Source: CAWDNM01 sp964521195
GTDB lineage: Bacteria; Actinomycetota; Coriobacteriia; Anaerosomatales; JAAXUF01
Assembly (NCBI GenBank): GCA_964521195.1
Contig: CAZFRE010000001.1
Location: forward strand, 1-64,000
DNA length: 64,000 bases
Direction of reading: 5' to 3'
This document shows, piece after piece, positions 50,001 to 58,254 of the stretch. Every line of letters starts with the position of its first letter. The stretch's first letter is position 1. Under the pieces are notes generated by a model. That model did no database searches, was not told where the DNA came from, and was given only the letters and a program-made list of their open reading frames with translations. The position numbers and the translations under genes were made by a program.

Positions 50001-51344
50001 ATGATCCCTCGCTACTCCCGCCCCGACATGGCTCGCATCTGGGAGCTCGAGAACAAGTTCGCGATCTGGCAGGAGATCGAGGTGCTCGCGTGCGAGGCGC
50101 AGGCCGAGCTGGGGCAGGTCGGCATCACGCGTGCCGAGGCCGCGCACATCCGCGAGCACGCCGCCTTCGAGGTCGAGCGCATCGACGAGATCGAGCGCGT
50201 CACCAACCACGACGTCATCGCGTTTCTCACCAACATGGCCGAGCACATCGACGCGGGTCTCGGCGAGGACGACCCCAAGCCGAGCCGCTGGGTGCACTAC
50301 GGCATGACCAGCTCGGACCTGGGCGACACGGCGCTGTGCTACCAGATGATGCAGGCGACCGACATCCTCATCGAAGACGTCCGCAGGCTCGGCGCCATGT
50401 GCAAGCGGCGCTCGCTGGAGACGCGCGACATGCTCTGCGTCGGCCGCACGCACGGCATCCACGCCGAGCCTATGACCATGGGCATGAAGTTCGGCCGCTG
50501 GGCGTTCGCCTTCAAGCGCGCGCTCGAGCGCCTCGAGCGCACCCGCGAGAACGTCGCCGTGGGCGCGATCTCCGGCGCCGTGGGCAGCTACTCCAACATC
50601 GACCCGTTCGTCGAGGCGTACGTGTGCGACCGCCTCGGCCTCACGCCCGAACCGCTCTCGACCCAGGTCATCCCGCGTGACCGCCACGCGCAGTTCCTCG
50701 CCGTGCTCGCCACCGTCGCAGCGACGCTCGAAGAGATCGCCACCGAGGTTCGCGCGATGCAGAAGTCCGATACCCTCGAAGCCGAGGAGCCGTTCGCCAA
50801 GGGCCAGAAGGGTTCCTCGGCGATGCCGCACAAGCGCAACCCGATCACCGCCGAGCGCGTCTGCGGCCTAGCGCGCGTCATCAAGGCGAACGCGCAGGTA
50901 GGCTTCGACAACGTGGCGCTCTGGCACGAGCGCGATATCTCGCACTCCTCGGCGGAGCGCGTGGTGCTCGCGGACTCGACGATCGCGCTCGACTACATCT
51001 GCGGCAAGCTCGAGTGGATCCTCGACGGGCTCGTGCTGTACCCGGAGCGCATGAAGGCCAACCTCGACGCGACGCGCGGGCTCATCTACTCCTCGCGCGT
51101 ACTGCTCAAGCTCGTCGACACCGGCATCACGCGCGAGGATGCGTACGCGATCGTGCAGGCCAACGCGATGGTTGTGTGGGACGACATCCAGCAGGCGCGC
51201 AAGGGGCCGAGCTACCGCCAGCTGCTCGAGGGCGACTCGGACTGCACGCTCACGAGCGAGCAGCTCGACGAGTGCTTCGACCCGTGGGGCTTCCTGACGC
51301 GGACCGGCGTGCTGTTCGAGCGTGTGGAGAAGCTGGAGTTCTAG
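50001..51344 (+). CDS. purB: Adenylosuccinate lyase
   Basis: 447 aa. PurB splits SAICAR and adenylosuccinate in purine synthesis, giving AICAR or AMP plus fumarate. The fumarase/aspartase signature GSSAMPHKRNPITAERVCGL is complete. The catalytic His and Ser regions are GRTHGIHAEPMTMG and the signature loop, and the N-terminus YSRPDMARIWELENKFAIW is typical of the bacterial form. A housekeeping gene standing alone, with no other pur gene in the window. Confidence 0.95.
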   Translation: MIPRYSRPDMARIWELENKFAIWQEIEVLACEAQAELGQVGITRAEAAHIREHAAFEVERIDEIERVTNHDVIAFLTNMAEHIDAGLGEDDPKPSRWVHYGMTSSDLGDTALCYQMMQATDILIEDVRRLGAMCKRRSLETRDMLCVGRTHGIHAEPMTMGMKFGRWAFAFKRALERLERTRENVAVGAISGAVGSYSNIDPFVEAYVCDRLGLTPEPLSTQVIPRDRHAQFLAVLATVAATLEEIATEVRAMQKSDTLEAEEPFAKGQKGSSAMPHKRNPITAERVCGLARVIKANAQVGFDNVALWHERDISHSSAERVVLADSTIALDYICGKLEWILDGLVLYPERMKANLDATRGLIYSSRVLLKLVDTGITREDAYAIVQANAMVVWDDIQQARKGPSYRQLLEGDSDCTLTSEQLDECFDPWGFLTRTGVLFERVEKLEF

Positions 51345-51456
51345 GGCTGCGACCATTCCGCGACTGCTGTTCGCATCGAGGGACACATCCATTTGCTGCC
51401 ATGGTCTCTCGGCGATACGCTGACGCGAACGCACAAGCGAGGGTCTGGGGGTCCTG

Positions 51457-51816
51457 ATGCCGCTGTCGGACTGGGAGAAGACGCAAGTGCTCCTCAAGGA
51501 GTACGACGCGCTGCGCGCGCAGATTCTCCAGTACATGCACCAGCGATTCCAGATGCTGACGATTGCCGGCGCACTCGGCGCATTCGCCCTGTTCACCGCG
51601 AAGGTCAGCACCGGAGTCCAGCAGGCCGCCCTCGCGGTGGCGGCCGGCGTCGCGATCACCGTCTGGTGGACGGCTGGGTATGGAATGGCGCTGTGCGGCA
51701 ACCGGATCGCCGAGATCGAGCTGCAGGTGAACCAGCTAGCCGGTGACGGCGAGGACCTTCTCGCTTGGGAGGCCCGACTCCAGGGCAACAGCATCCTGCA
51801 TCGGTTGCACGGCTAG
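51457..51816 (+). CDS. Small two-helix membrane protein
   Basis: 119 aa from ATG 51457. A charged N-terminal helix (residues 1-33) is followed by two membrane segments (about 35-52 and 56-78) and a C-terminal amphipathic helix with ELQVNQLAGDGEDLLAWEA. The layout is like small SLATT-type or other two-helix membrane proteins, without a definite family match. It lies between purB and the second toxin-antitoxin pair. Function unknown. Confidence 0.6.
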   Translation: MPLSDWEKTQVLLKEYDALRAQILQYMHQRFQMLTIAGALGAFALFTAKVSTGVQQAALAVAAGVAITVWWTAGYGMALCGNRIAEIELQVNQLAGDGEDLLAWEARLQGNSILHRLHG

Positions 51817-51856
51817 TCGCGGCGCCGCTCGCGCTGCGAGTTGCGTTACCCGCCCC

Positions 51857-51903
51857 TTGAACATGTCACAGCGTGGTCATACCATCAGGTATGACCACGC
51901 TGT
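51857..51903 (+). promoter_or_regulatory. Promoter/operator of the second VapBC-like pair, with perfect 16-bp dyad
   Basis: TTGAAC (51857-51862) and TACCAT (51880-51885) make a promoter with 17-bp spacing. ACAGCGTGGTCATACC (51868-51883) is exactly complementary to 51888-51903, with ATCA in the loop. The dyad covers the -10 and start region, as expected for antitoxin autorepression, and shares a TCATAC core with the operator of the first pair at 40701-40733. Confidence 0.75.
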
Positions 51904-51932
51904 TCGTTTCACGCGATAGAGGGGTGTTCCCG

Positions 51933-52226
51933 ATGGTCCGCAAAGTGACGATATCCCTTCCGGACGGGCTGCTCGACGACATCGACGCAGAGGCGCTGGC
52001 CAGCGGCACCACGCGCAGTGGCATCGTGCAGGAGGCGAGCGCACACTACCTCGCGCACGCGCGGGACGAGCGCTCGGCGGGGGAGCGCCAGGCGGAAGCT
52101 GACGACCTCGTCGGCTGGCTCTCGGAGCTTGCTGGGCGCCCCGTCAGTGACCGTCGGCAGACGCTTGAGATCCTGCGTGAGATCCGAGCGACCGACGGCG
52201 CGACGGATGAGCCGGAGCAGCCGTGA
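51933..52226 (+). CDS. Ribbon-helix-helix antitoxin (second pair)
   Basis: 97 aa from ATG 51933 (GAGGGG eight bases upstream). RHH domain: VTISLPDGLLDDIDAEALAS, then TTRSGIVQEASAHYLAH. The tail has RQTLEILREIRATDG, close to PSLEILREVRGE of the first antitoxin, so the pairs are paralogous. It overlaps the toxin gene (GTGA). Confidence 0.83.
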   Translation: MVRKVTISLPDGLLDDIDAEALASGTTRSGIVQEASAHYLAHARDERSAGERQAEADDLVGWLSELAGRPVSDRRQTLEILREIRATDGATDEPEQP

Positions 52227-52621
52227 GCGCCGACGTCGTCCTGGACGCCTCCGCAGCTGTGAAGTGGGTGCGAGAGGAGAACGGCAGCGATCTTGCGCGC
52301 GAGCTCGTGCGGCGCCATGTGCTTGGCGAGCTGCGGCTCTGGCTCCCCGAGCAGTGCCTCGGCGAACTGCTGGCGGTCACCACCCGGGTGCACTCGCCCG
52401 AGACCGCCGTCGAGGTGTGGCGGCGCGTGCGCCGTGCCAAGATCGCTGTGGCGCCGCTGAGCGACGGATTGGTCGAGCGCGCGGCGGACGTCTCGGCGGC
52501 AAGCGGGTGCTCCTTCTACGACGCGCTCGCCCCCGCACTAGCCGACATGCTCGACGCGCCACTCGTGTCAGCCGACAAGCGTGCACACGCCGAGGTGCAC
52601 GGCGTCTGGTGGCTCGGCTAG
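52223..52621 (+). CDS. PIN-domain ribonuclease toxin (second pair, VapC-like)
   Basis: 132 aa from GTG 52223. Active-site acids: Asp in VLDASAAVKWV, Glu in CLGELLAVTTR, Asp in CSFYDALAPALA and Asp in LVSADKRAH. It is clearly related to the toxin at 41080 (shared GCSFYDA.APALA), which suggests duplication. Each has its own antitoxin and operator, so the systems could be insulated or cross-talk. Confidence 0.87.
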   Translation: MSADVVLDASAAVKWVREENGSDLARELVRRHVLGELRLWLPEQCLGELLAVTTRVHSPETAVEVWRRVRRAKIAVAPLSDGLVERAADVSAASGCSFYDALAPALADMLDAPLVSADKRAHAEVHGVWWLG

Positions 52622-52730
52622 CCCGCCCGTCCGCCCACCCGAAACACCGCCCTAGCACGCGTCGGCGTAGCGTGTACGCTGGCAGCACCTGAAGTCGCAA
52701 ACCGCCGCGCAACCCGAAGGAGCCCGCCCC

Positions 52731-53123
52731 ATGTCACCCATCCTCACCGGCGCCGTCGTCGGCATCCTGCTCGCCGCAGCGCTCTACTCCGTCGCCGTCT
52801 TCGCCGAGCGCCGCGCCGGCGTCCTCAAGCCGTGGCACCTCGTCGTGTTCTGGCTCGGCTTCCTCGTCGACACCACGGCCACGACGTTCATGAGCATGAT
52901 CACCGGCGGCATCACCATGGACATCCACGGGATCCTCGGCGTGAGCGCGATCCTCATCATGCTCGTGCACTCGGTGTGGGCGACGGTGGTGCTCGTGCGC
53001 AAGGACGAGGTCGCGGCCCGCAAGTTCCACCGCTTCAGCATGGCGGTGTGGGCGCTCTGGATGGTCACGCTCGTGACCGGCTTCGCGCTCTCGCTCCCCA
53101 AAGTCATGGCCGGGAAGGGCTAG
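52731..53123 (+). CDS. HsmA-like (TIGR03987-type) four-helix membrane protein
   Basis: 130 aa from ATG 52731 (GAAGGAG). Four membrane helices with the family phrases KPWHLVVFWLGFLVDTTAT, MDIHGILGVSAILIMLVHSVW and KFHRFSMAVWALWMVTLVTG. The family is conserved in anaerobes and actinobacteria; the His pairs could bind haem or metal, but function is not established. The nitroreductase gene follows 3 bp later, so the two are co-transcribed. Confidence 0.78.
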   Translation: MSPILTGAVVGILLAAALYSVAVFAERRAGVLKPWHLVVFWLGFLVDTTATTFMSMITGGITMDIHGILGVSAILIMLVHSVWATVVLVRKDEVAARKFHRFSMAVWALWMVTLVTGFALSLPKVMAGKG

Positions 53124-53126
53124 CCG

Positions 53127-53885
53127 ATGAACCCCACGATCGAACTCATGAACGCGCGCTGCTCCACGCGCACCTACTCCGCCGAGCCCATCACCGAGCA
53201 GGAGAAGCAGGCGATCCTGCACACCGCGATGCGCGCTCCCACCGGCGGCAACATGATGATGTACTCGATCCTCGAGATCGAAGACCCGGCCATCAAGGAC
53301 CGCCTCGTCGTGACCTGCGACGACCAGCCGTTCATCGCCAAGGCGCCGTGGGTGCTCATCTTCGTCGCCGACATGCAGAAGTGGATGGACCTGTTCGAGC
53401 ACGCGCACGTGAGCGAGATTGAAGGCTGCGAGCACCGCACGACGCTCGGGACCGGAGACCTCCTCAACGCGTGGGCCGACGCGCTCATCGCGGCGCAGAA
53501 CGCCGTGATCGCCGCCGAGTCGCTCGGCATCGGGTCGTGCTACATCGGCGACATCATCGAGAACGGCGAGGAGGTCGCGCAGCTGCTCGGTTTGCCGCAG
53601 TGGACGATGCCCGCCGCGATGCTCTGCTTCGGCCGCGCGAAGGCGCAGCGCGCGCCGGTGGCCCGGCAGGAGGAGTACGTGGTCATGCGCGACCGCTACC
53701 GCCGCCTCACGCCAGCCGAGCTCGGCCACGTCTCCGACAAGCTCGACGCCGAGTACGAGCCACATGGCCCCAAGCCCGGCCTCGCGAACCACATCCAGGC
53801 CCTCTACCGGCGCAAGTTCGTCAGCGCCTACATGGCCGAGATGAACCGCTCGGCGCAGTGGTGGCTCGATCGCTGGATGGCGTAG
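53127..53885 (+). CDS. Nitroreductase-family FMN oxidoreductase
   Basis: 252 aa. FMN-binding stretches are NARCSTRTYSAEPITEQEK, RAPTGGNMMMYSILEI, and the central AALIAAQNAVIAAESLGIGS-type helix followed by CYIGDI. An extended C-terminus (about 200-252, ending MNRSAQWWLDRWMA) is longer than in typical NfsB-type proteins. It probably reduces a nitro, quinone or flavin-like substrate with NAD(P)H or ferredoxin. The pairing with a small HsmA-like membrane protein is notable but unexplained. Confidence 0.85.
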   Translation: MNPTIELMNARCSTRTYSAEPITEQEKQAILHTAMRAPTGGNMMMYSILEIEDPAIKDRLVVTCDDQPFIAKAPWVLIFVADMQKWMDLFEHAHVSEIEGCEHRTTLGTGDLLNAWADALIAAQNAVIAAESLGIGSCYIGDIIENGEEVAQLLGLPQWTMPAAMLCFGRAKAQRAPVARQEEYVVMRDRYRRLTPAELGHVSDKLDAEYEPHGPKPGLANHIQALYRRKFVSAYMAEMNRSAQWWLDRWMA

Positions 53886-54002
53886 CGGACGCCCATCGCC
53901 CGCGCTCTTGCCGTACGCTGACCGGTAGCGCCGCACTGTCGGTGCACCTCCCGCGCCCGAGCGGGTATCCACATCACAGGACCCGCTTGCGAAAGGCCGC
54001 CG

Positions 54003-56729
54003 ATGCCCGAACCGGTACCGACCGTCGCACCCGCATCCACACCGTGGCACGCTTTGCCGCCTGACGCCGCTGCGGCCCGTCTCGGCACGTCGATCGACAG
54101 CGGTCTCACCGCCGAGGAGGCCGCGCGCCGCCTGGTCGCCGACGGCCCCAACGCGCTCGAAGCCGAGGAGGGCACCTCGCTCGGACGTCTCGTCTTCGAG
54201 CAGGTCGCCAACCCGATGGTGTACCTCCTCGCCGGCGCCGCGGTCGTCTCTCTGCTCGCGGGCGATGCGTTCGACGCGGTCGTGATCGCCCTCATCGTCG
54301 TCGCCAACGTGATCATCGGCGTCTGGCAGGAGTACCGGGCCGAGACGGCGCTCGACGCGCTCAAGCGGCTGTCGAGCCCGCGTGCCCGGGTGCTGCGCGA
54401 CGGCGAGGTGCGCGTGATCGATGCGAGCGAGGTCGTAGTGGGTGACGTCCTCGTGATCGAGACCGGCGACAGGGTCGGCGCGGACGCTCGTCTGCTCACC
54501 GAGACCGATCTGCGTATCGATGAGTCGGCGCTCACCGGCGAGTCGGAGCCCGTCGAGAAGGAACTCGCCGAGCTGCCCGAGGACACCGCGCTCGCCGACC
54601 GCACCTGTCTCGTGTACTCCTCGACGCCTGTCGTGGCGGGGCGTGCGACCGCTGTGGTCACCGCGACCGGCATGAGAACGGTGGTCGGCGAGATCGCGGG
54701 CGAAGTGCGGTCGACCGGTCGCCAGGAGACGCCGCTGCAGAAGCGCCTCGCGCGGCTGTCCACTCGGCTCGGCATCCTGTCTGTCGCCGCCGCGGCGATC
54801 ATCTTCGTGCTCGGTATCGTGCGCGGCGAGGCGCTCGTCGAGATGCTGCTGTTCTCGGTGGCCGCGGCCGTCTCGGCGATTCCCGAAGGGCTGCCGACCG
54901 CGGTCAGCGTGTCGCTCGCCCTGGGCGTCCAGCGGATGGCCAAGCGCAGGGCGCTCGTGCGACGCATCGCAGCGGTCGAGACGCTGGGTGGCTGCACGGT
55001 CGTGTGCACCGACAAGACCGGTACGCTCACGCGAAACGAGATGACGGTCACGCGCCTGTGGGCAGGCGGCGAGCGATTCGATGTGACCGGCGACGGCTAT
55101 TCGCCGCATGGCGAGATCGTTCCGGACCCCGGCCAGACCGAGGTGGTCTGGTCCGATGTCGAGCTGCTGCTCGAGGTGGGATGCACCGCGAACAATGCCC
55201 TGCTCGAGGAGGACGAGAACGGGCGGTGGCGCATCGAGGGCAACCCCACCGACGGCGCCGTGCTGGTGGCAGGGGCGAAGGGCGGCCTCTTCTCGGGAGG
55301 GGGGCGTTGCGATGCCGCGCGCATCGACGAGATCCCGTTCTCGAGCTCGTTCAAGTACATGGCAACGCTCGACGCCCGCGACGGGGGCGGGCGCAGACTG
55401 CACGTGAAGGGTGCGCCCGACCGTGTGCTGGGCTACTGCGACCGGATGCTCCTCGACGGCGAGATCGTGGCGCTGACCGCGGAGCACCGGCGCGCGGTGC
55501 AGCAGGCGCAAGCCGACTTCGCCGCGGATGCGTTGCGCGTCATCGCGGCCGCGTACCGCGAGATGCCGTCCGAGACGAGCGAGGCGGATCGCGCCGACGC
55601 CGAGACGGGCTGCATCTTCGCGGGCCTGTGGGGCCTCATGGACCCGCCAAGGGCCGAGGCGGCTGAAGCCGTCGCCGCTGCCCAGCGCGCCGGCATCGTG
55701 GTGAAGATGATCACGGGTGATCACGCCTCCACCGGCTCGGCGATCGCCAAGCGGGTGGGCATCCTGCCCGAGGGCGCTTCCGAGGGCGCGGTCGTCACCG
55801 GCGCCGAGATGGACGCGCTCGACGACGCCGAGCTCAGGGAGCGTGTGCGCGATATCGCTGTCTTCTCTCGCGTCGAGCCGCGCCACAAGATGCGTATCGT
55901 CGAGGCGCTGCAGGAGCTCGGCGAGGTGGTCTCGATGACGGGCGACGGCGTGAACGACGCGCCTGCGCTCAAGCGCGCCGACATCGGCGTGGCGATGGGC
56001 ATCACGGGCACGGAGGTCTCCAAGGAGGCCGCGGACATGGTGCTCGCGGACGACGACTTCGCCACGATCATGTCGGCGGTCGAGGAGGGGCGGGTCATCT
56101 ACGGGAACCTGCAGCGCGTAGTGGCGTTCCTCGTGATGGTCGCACTGGGACAGGTCTCGGCGATCGCGGCGAGCCAGGTCATCGGGTGGCCACTGCCGAT
56201 CACGCCGGTGATGGTGCTCTGGGCGAACCTGGTGGTCGCGAGCACGCTGACCATCCCGCTCGGCATCGAGCCCAAGAACGACGACGTGCTGGCGCTGCCG
56301 CCACGCTCACCAAGCGACGACATCATCGATCGGCGTGCCGCGTGGCGTATCGGCACGGGGGCGGCGCTCAAGATGGTGGGGATGCTCGTCGTGTTCGGCT
56401 ACTTCCTCTCCACGTCGACGGTGATCCACGCGCAGACGGTGGCCTTCACCACACTCGTCGCGTTCGAGTGGGCGCAGGCGATCGGAAGCCGTTCGTGGAA
56501 CGTCCCGGTGTGGAGATTGGGGCCGTTTGCGAACCCGAGCCTTGTGCTGGGCCTGCTCGGCGGGGTGGCGCTCCAGTGGGTCGCCGTCTCGAGCCCTGTC
56601 GCGACCAGGCTTCTGGGCACCGAGCCGCTCGGCCCCACCGAGTGGGCGATCGCGATCGCGCTGGGTTCGACCGGGCTGGTGCTCTCGACGGTGATGACCG
56701 CGATCGAGCGCCGTCGCAGCGGGCGATAG
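54003..56729 (+). CDS. P2-type cation-transporting P-type ATPase
   Basis: 908 aa: N-terminal cation-ATPase domain (about 15-85), two helices, actuator domain with the TGES phosphatase loop (about residue 178), PEGLP in helix four, phosphorylation site DKTGTLT (about 337), nucleotide domain with KGAPDRVL, hinge GDGVNDAPALKRAD, then six C-terminal helices. This is the Ca2+/Na+-type layout. In helix six the usual NxxTD of Ca2+ pumps is replaced by NLVVASTLTIPLGIEP, with no Asp, so calcium specificity is doubtful. It may carry Na+, K+ or another ion. No metal-binding N-terminal domain, so not a Cu/Zn pump. Confidence 0.9.
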   Translation: MPEPVPTVAPASTPWHALPPDAAAARLGTSIDSGLTAEEAARRLVADGPNALEAEEGTSLGRLVFEQVANPMVYLLAGAAVVSLLAGDAFDAVVIALIVVANVIIGVWQEYRAETALDALKRLSSPRARVLRDGEVRVIDASEVVVGDVLVIETGDRVGADARLLTETDLRIDESALTGESEPVEKELAELPEDTALADRTCLVYSSTPVVAGRATAVVTATGMRTVVGEIAGEVRSTGRQETPLQKRLARLSTRLGILSVAAAAIIFVLGIVRGEALVEMLLFSVAAAVSAIPEGLPTAVSVSLALGVQRMAKRRALVRRIAAVETLGGCTVVCTDKTGTLTRNEMTVTRLWAGGERFDVTGDGYSPHGEIVPDPGQTEVVWSDVELLLEVGCTANNALLEEDENGRWRIEGNPTDGAVLVAGAKGGLFSGGGRCDAARIDEIPFSSSFKYMATLDARDGGGRRLHVKGAPDRVLGYCDRMLLDGEIVALTAEHRRAVQQAQADFAADALRVIAAAYREMPSETSEADRADAETGCIFAGLWGLMDPPRAEAAEAVAAAQRAGIVVKMITGDHASTGSAIAKRVGILPEGASEGAVVTGAEMDALDDAELRERVRDIAVFSRVEPRHKMRIVEALQELGEVVSMTGDGVNDAPALKRADIGVAMGITGTEVSKEAADMVLADDDFATIMSAVEEGRVIYGNLQRVVAFLVMVALGQVSAIAASQVIGWPLPITPVMVLWANLVVASTLTIPLGIEPKNDDVLALPPRSPSDDIIDRRAAWRIGTGAALKMVGMLVVFGYFLSTSTVIHAQTVAFTTLVAFEWAQAIGSRSWNVPVWRLGPFANPSLVLGLLGGVALQWVAVSSPVATRLLGTEPLGPTEWAIAIALGSTGLVLSTVMTAIERRRSGR

Positions 56730-56778
56730 CAGGTTGTCAGCGCCGGGGTTGCGGTCCGAGCGGCCGCCGCCCCGACGC

Positions 56779-57363
56779 TTAGGCCCCCGTGCGTCCGTAC
56801 CCGTCGACCAGCATCCGCACCGTGCGTTCGAAGCTCGCCTCCGTGAAGGTGATGTCGGGTACCGCGCCTCCACCCTCGATCGTGGGGTAGCTCGTCGTGA
56901 GCAGCGCGTGCCCGAACGACAGCGCGAACGTCGCCTCGAACAGCTGGGCGGCGTCCTTCTCGGCGATGCCGCGGGAGAGGAGGAAGCGCAGCGGGTCGGT
57001 GACGTACATCGCGGGTGCCTCCGGGCCGGTGGGTGCGTGCGAGGCCATGTGTGGCAGCACGTTGGGGTGGGCGACGAGCGCGCGCCGGAAGCCGAGGATC
57101 GCGCCGACGACGATATCCTGCCACGGCGTGTCGGGCGTGGGCGGCGGGCCGCTCGGCGCTTGCGCGGTGAGCGCGAGTTCGACGACGCCGTCGAGCAGCG
57201 CATCCTTGTTCGCGACGTGGTGGTAGAGCGACATCGCCTCGACCCCGAGCTCGCGCGCGAGCCGGCGCATCGAGAGCGCGTCTATGCCCTCGGCGTCGAT
57301 GAGTGCCAGGGCCGCCGAGAAGATCTCGGGCTTGGTGAGCGGGGTGGTGCGTCTGGCGGTCAT
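56779..57363 (-). CDS. TetR-family regulator (TetR_C_1-like)
   Basis: 194 aa. The start LTKPEIFSAALALIDAEGID, then LSMRRLARELGVEAMSLYHHVANKD, is the DNA-binding domain seen in TetR(A)-like repressors. The C-terminal part (about 75-190) is the matching ligand domain. It is transcribed away from the SRPBCC gene, with three related operator-like 13-mers in between, so it probably represses both itself and that gene. Confidence 0.9.
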   Translation of the reverse strand: MTARRTTPLTKPEIFSAALALIDAEGIDALSMRRLARELGVEAMSLYHHVANKDALLDGVVELALTAQAPSGPPPTPDTPWQDIVVGAILGFRRALVAHPNVLPHMASHAPTGPEAPAMYVTDPLRFLLSRGIAEKDAAQLFEATFALSFGHALLTTSYPTIEGGGAVPDITFTEASFERTVRMLVDGYGRTGA

Positions 57364-57420
57364 CGGCGGGCCTTTCGGGAGCAGGGGCCGGGGCGCGAGC
57401 GGCGAATTGAGGTGTTGACC

Positions 57421-57469
57421 CTTACAGTGTACGGTGATATACCTTACACTGTAAGATGTACACCGTAAG
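57421..57469. promoter_or_regulatory. Cluster of three TetR operator-like 13-mers in a divergent promoter
   Basis: CTTACAGTGTACG (57421-57433), CTTACACTGTAAG (57443-57455, a perfect 6+1+6 palindrome) and, on the other strand, CTTACGGTGTACA (57469-57457) share the pattern CTTAC-N2-TGTA. Centres are 22 and 14 bp apart. In addition CTTACAGTGT and ACACTGTAAG form 10-bp arms 15 bp apart. They lie between the TetR gene (58 bp) and the SRPBCC gene (31 bp). Confidence 0.75.
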
Positions 57470-57500
57470 GTTACAGCGCATCTCGCGGAAGGGCAAGGCC

Positions 57501-58211
57501 ATGGGCTCCGTCATCCTCACCACCGTCAAATGGGTTGCGATCGTCGCGGCGGTGCTTGTCGCCGTCATCGTGATCGGCTTCGTGCTCGTCCCGCCGCTCA
57601 CCCGGCGCTTCACCGACCGCTGGGGCGCCACGCCCGAGGAGGTCGCCGCGACGCAGCCGGGCGATGAGCTGTTTCCGGCCACCCGCGAGATCTCGACGAA
57701 GGCGATCACCATCGCCGCGCCGCCGGCGACCGTCTACGCGCTGGTGCAGCAGATGGGGCAGCACCGCGCGGGCTGGTATGGCTGGGACTGGTTCTACAAC
57801 GCGACCGGCTCGTCGGACTTCGTCGACGGCCACTACTCGACGCGTATCGTGCCGGAGCTCCAGAACGTGGCGGTGGGCGACGAGATCGGCATCAACGACA
57901 TGGTGAAGTACACCGTCGCGCGAGCCGATCGCGACAAGGCGTTCGTGCTCGCAGCCGGTTCGCTCGACGCCGCCGCGCTCGGCTCGCTGCGTTCGATGCC
58001 GGAGACGTGGACCGAGAACACGATGGCGTTCGTGCTGACGCCCACGGCCGACGGGGGCACGCGACTCGTGCTCCGCATGCGCGCCGACGGCACCGACACC
58101 GGCTTCGCGCGCTGGATGTGGAACGGCCCGCTCAACTTCGGCGGGGCGCTGTTCAGCCACAAGACGCTCGTCGGCATCAAGCGCACTGCCGAGCAGATCG
58201 CGGGCGAGTAG
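57501..58211 (+). CDS. Membrane-anchored SRPBCC-domain protein
   Basis: 236 aa from ATG 57501 (GGAAGGGCAAGG). One N-terminal helix (about residues 10-33) is followed by a START/SRPBCC-like ligand-binding domain: REISTKAITIAAPPATVYAL is the usual first strand and helix, GHYSTRIVPELQNVAVGDEI the middle sheet, and a long C-terminal helix ends the fold. Such domains bind hydrophobic ligands. Control by the divergent TetR suggests it is induced by a lipophilic compound. Confidence 0.78.
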   Translation: MGSVILTTVKWVAIVAAVLVAVIVIGFVLVPPLTRRFTDRWGATPEEVAATQPGDELFPATREISTKAITIAAPPATVYALVQQMGQHRAGWYGWDWFYNATGSSDFVDGHYSTRIVPELQNVAVGDEIGINDMVKYTVARADRDKAFVLAAGSLDAAALGSLRSMPETWTENTMAFVLTPTADGGTRLVLRMRADGTDTGFARWMWNGPLNFGGALFSHKTLVGIKRTAEQIAGE

Positions 58212-58254
58212 CGCGCCGCGGCGTGCGGGGCGCGCTGCATCGCCCGCTGCCGAG

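Noticed and set aside
52734..55886. A 1050-codon open frame on the minus strand opposite the nitroreductase and P-type ATPase genes
   Set aside because: Its product is low-complexity Arg/His/Gly/Asp-rich sequence typical of antisense frames in high-GC DNA, while the plus-strand genes have complete catalytic motifs.
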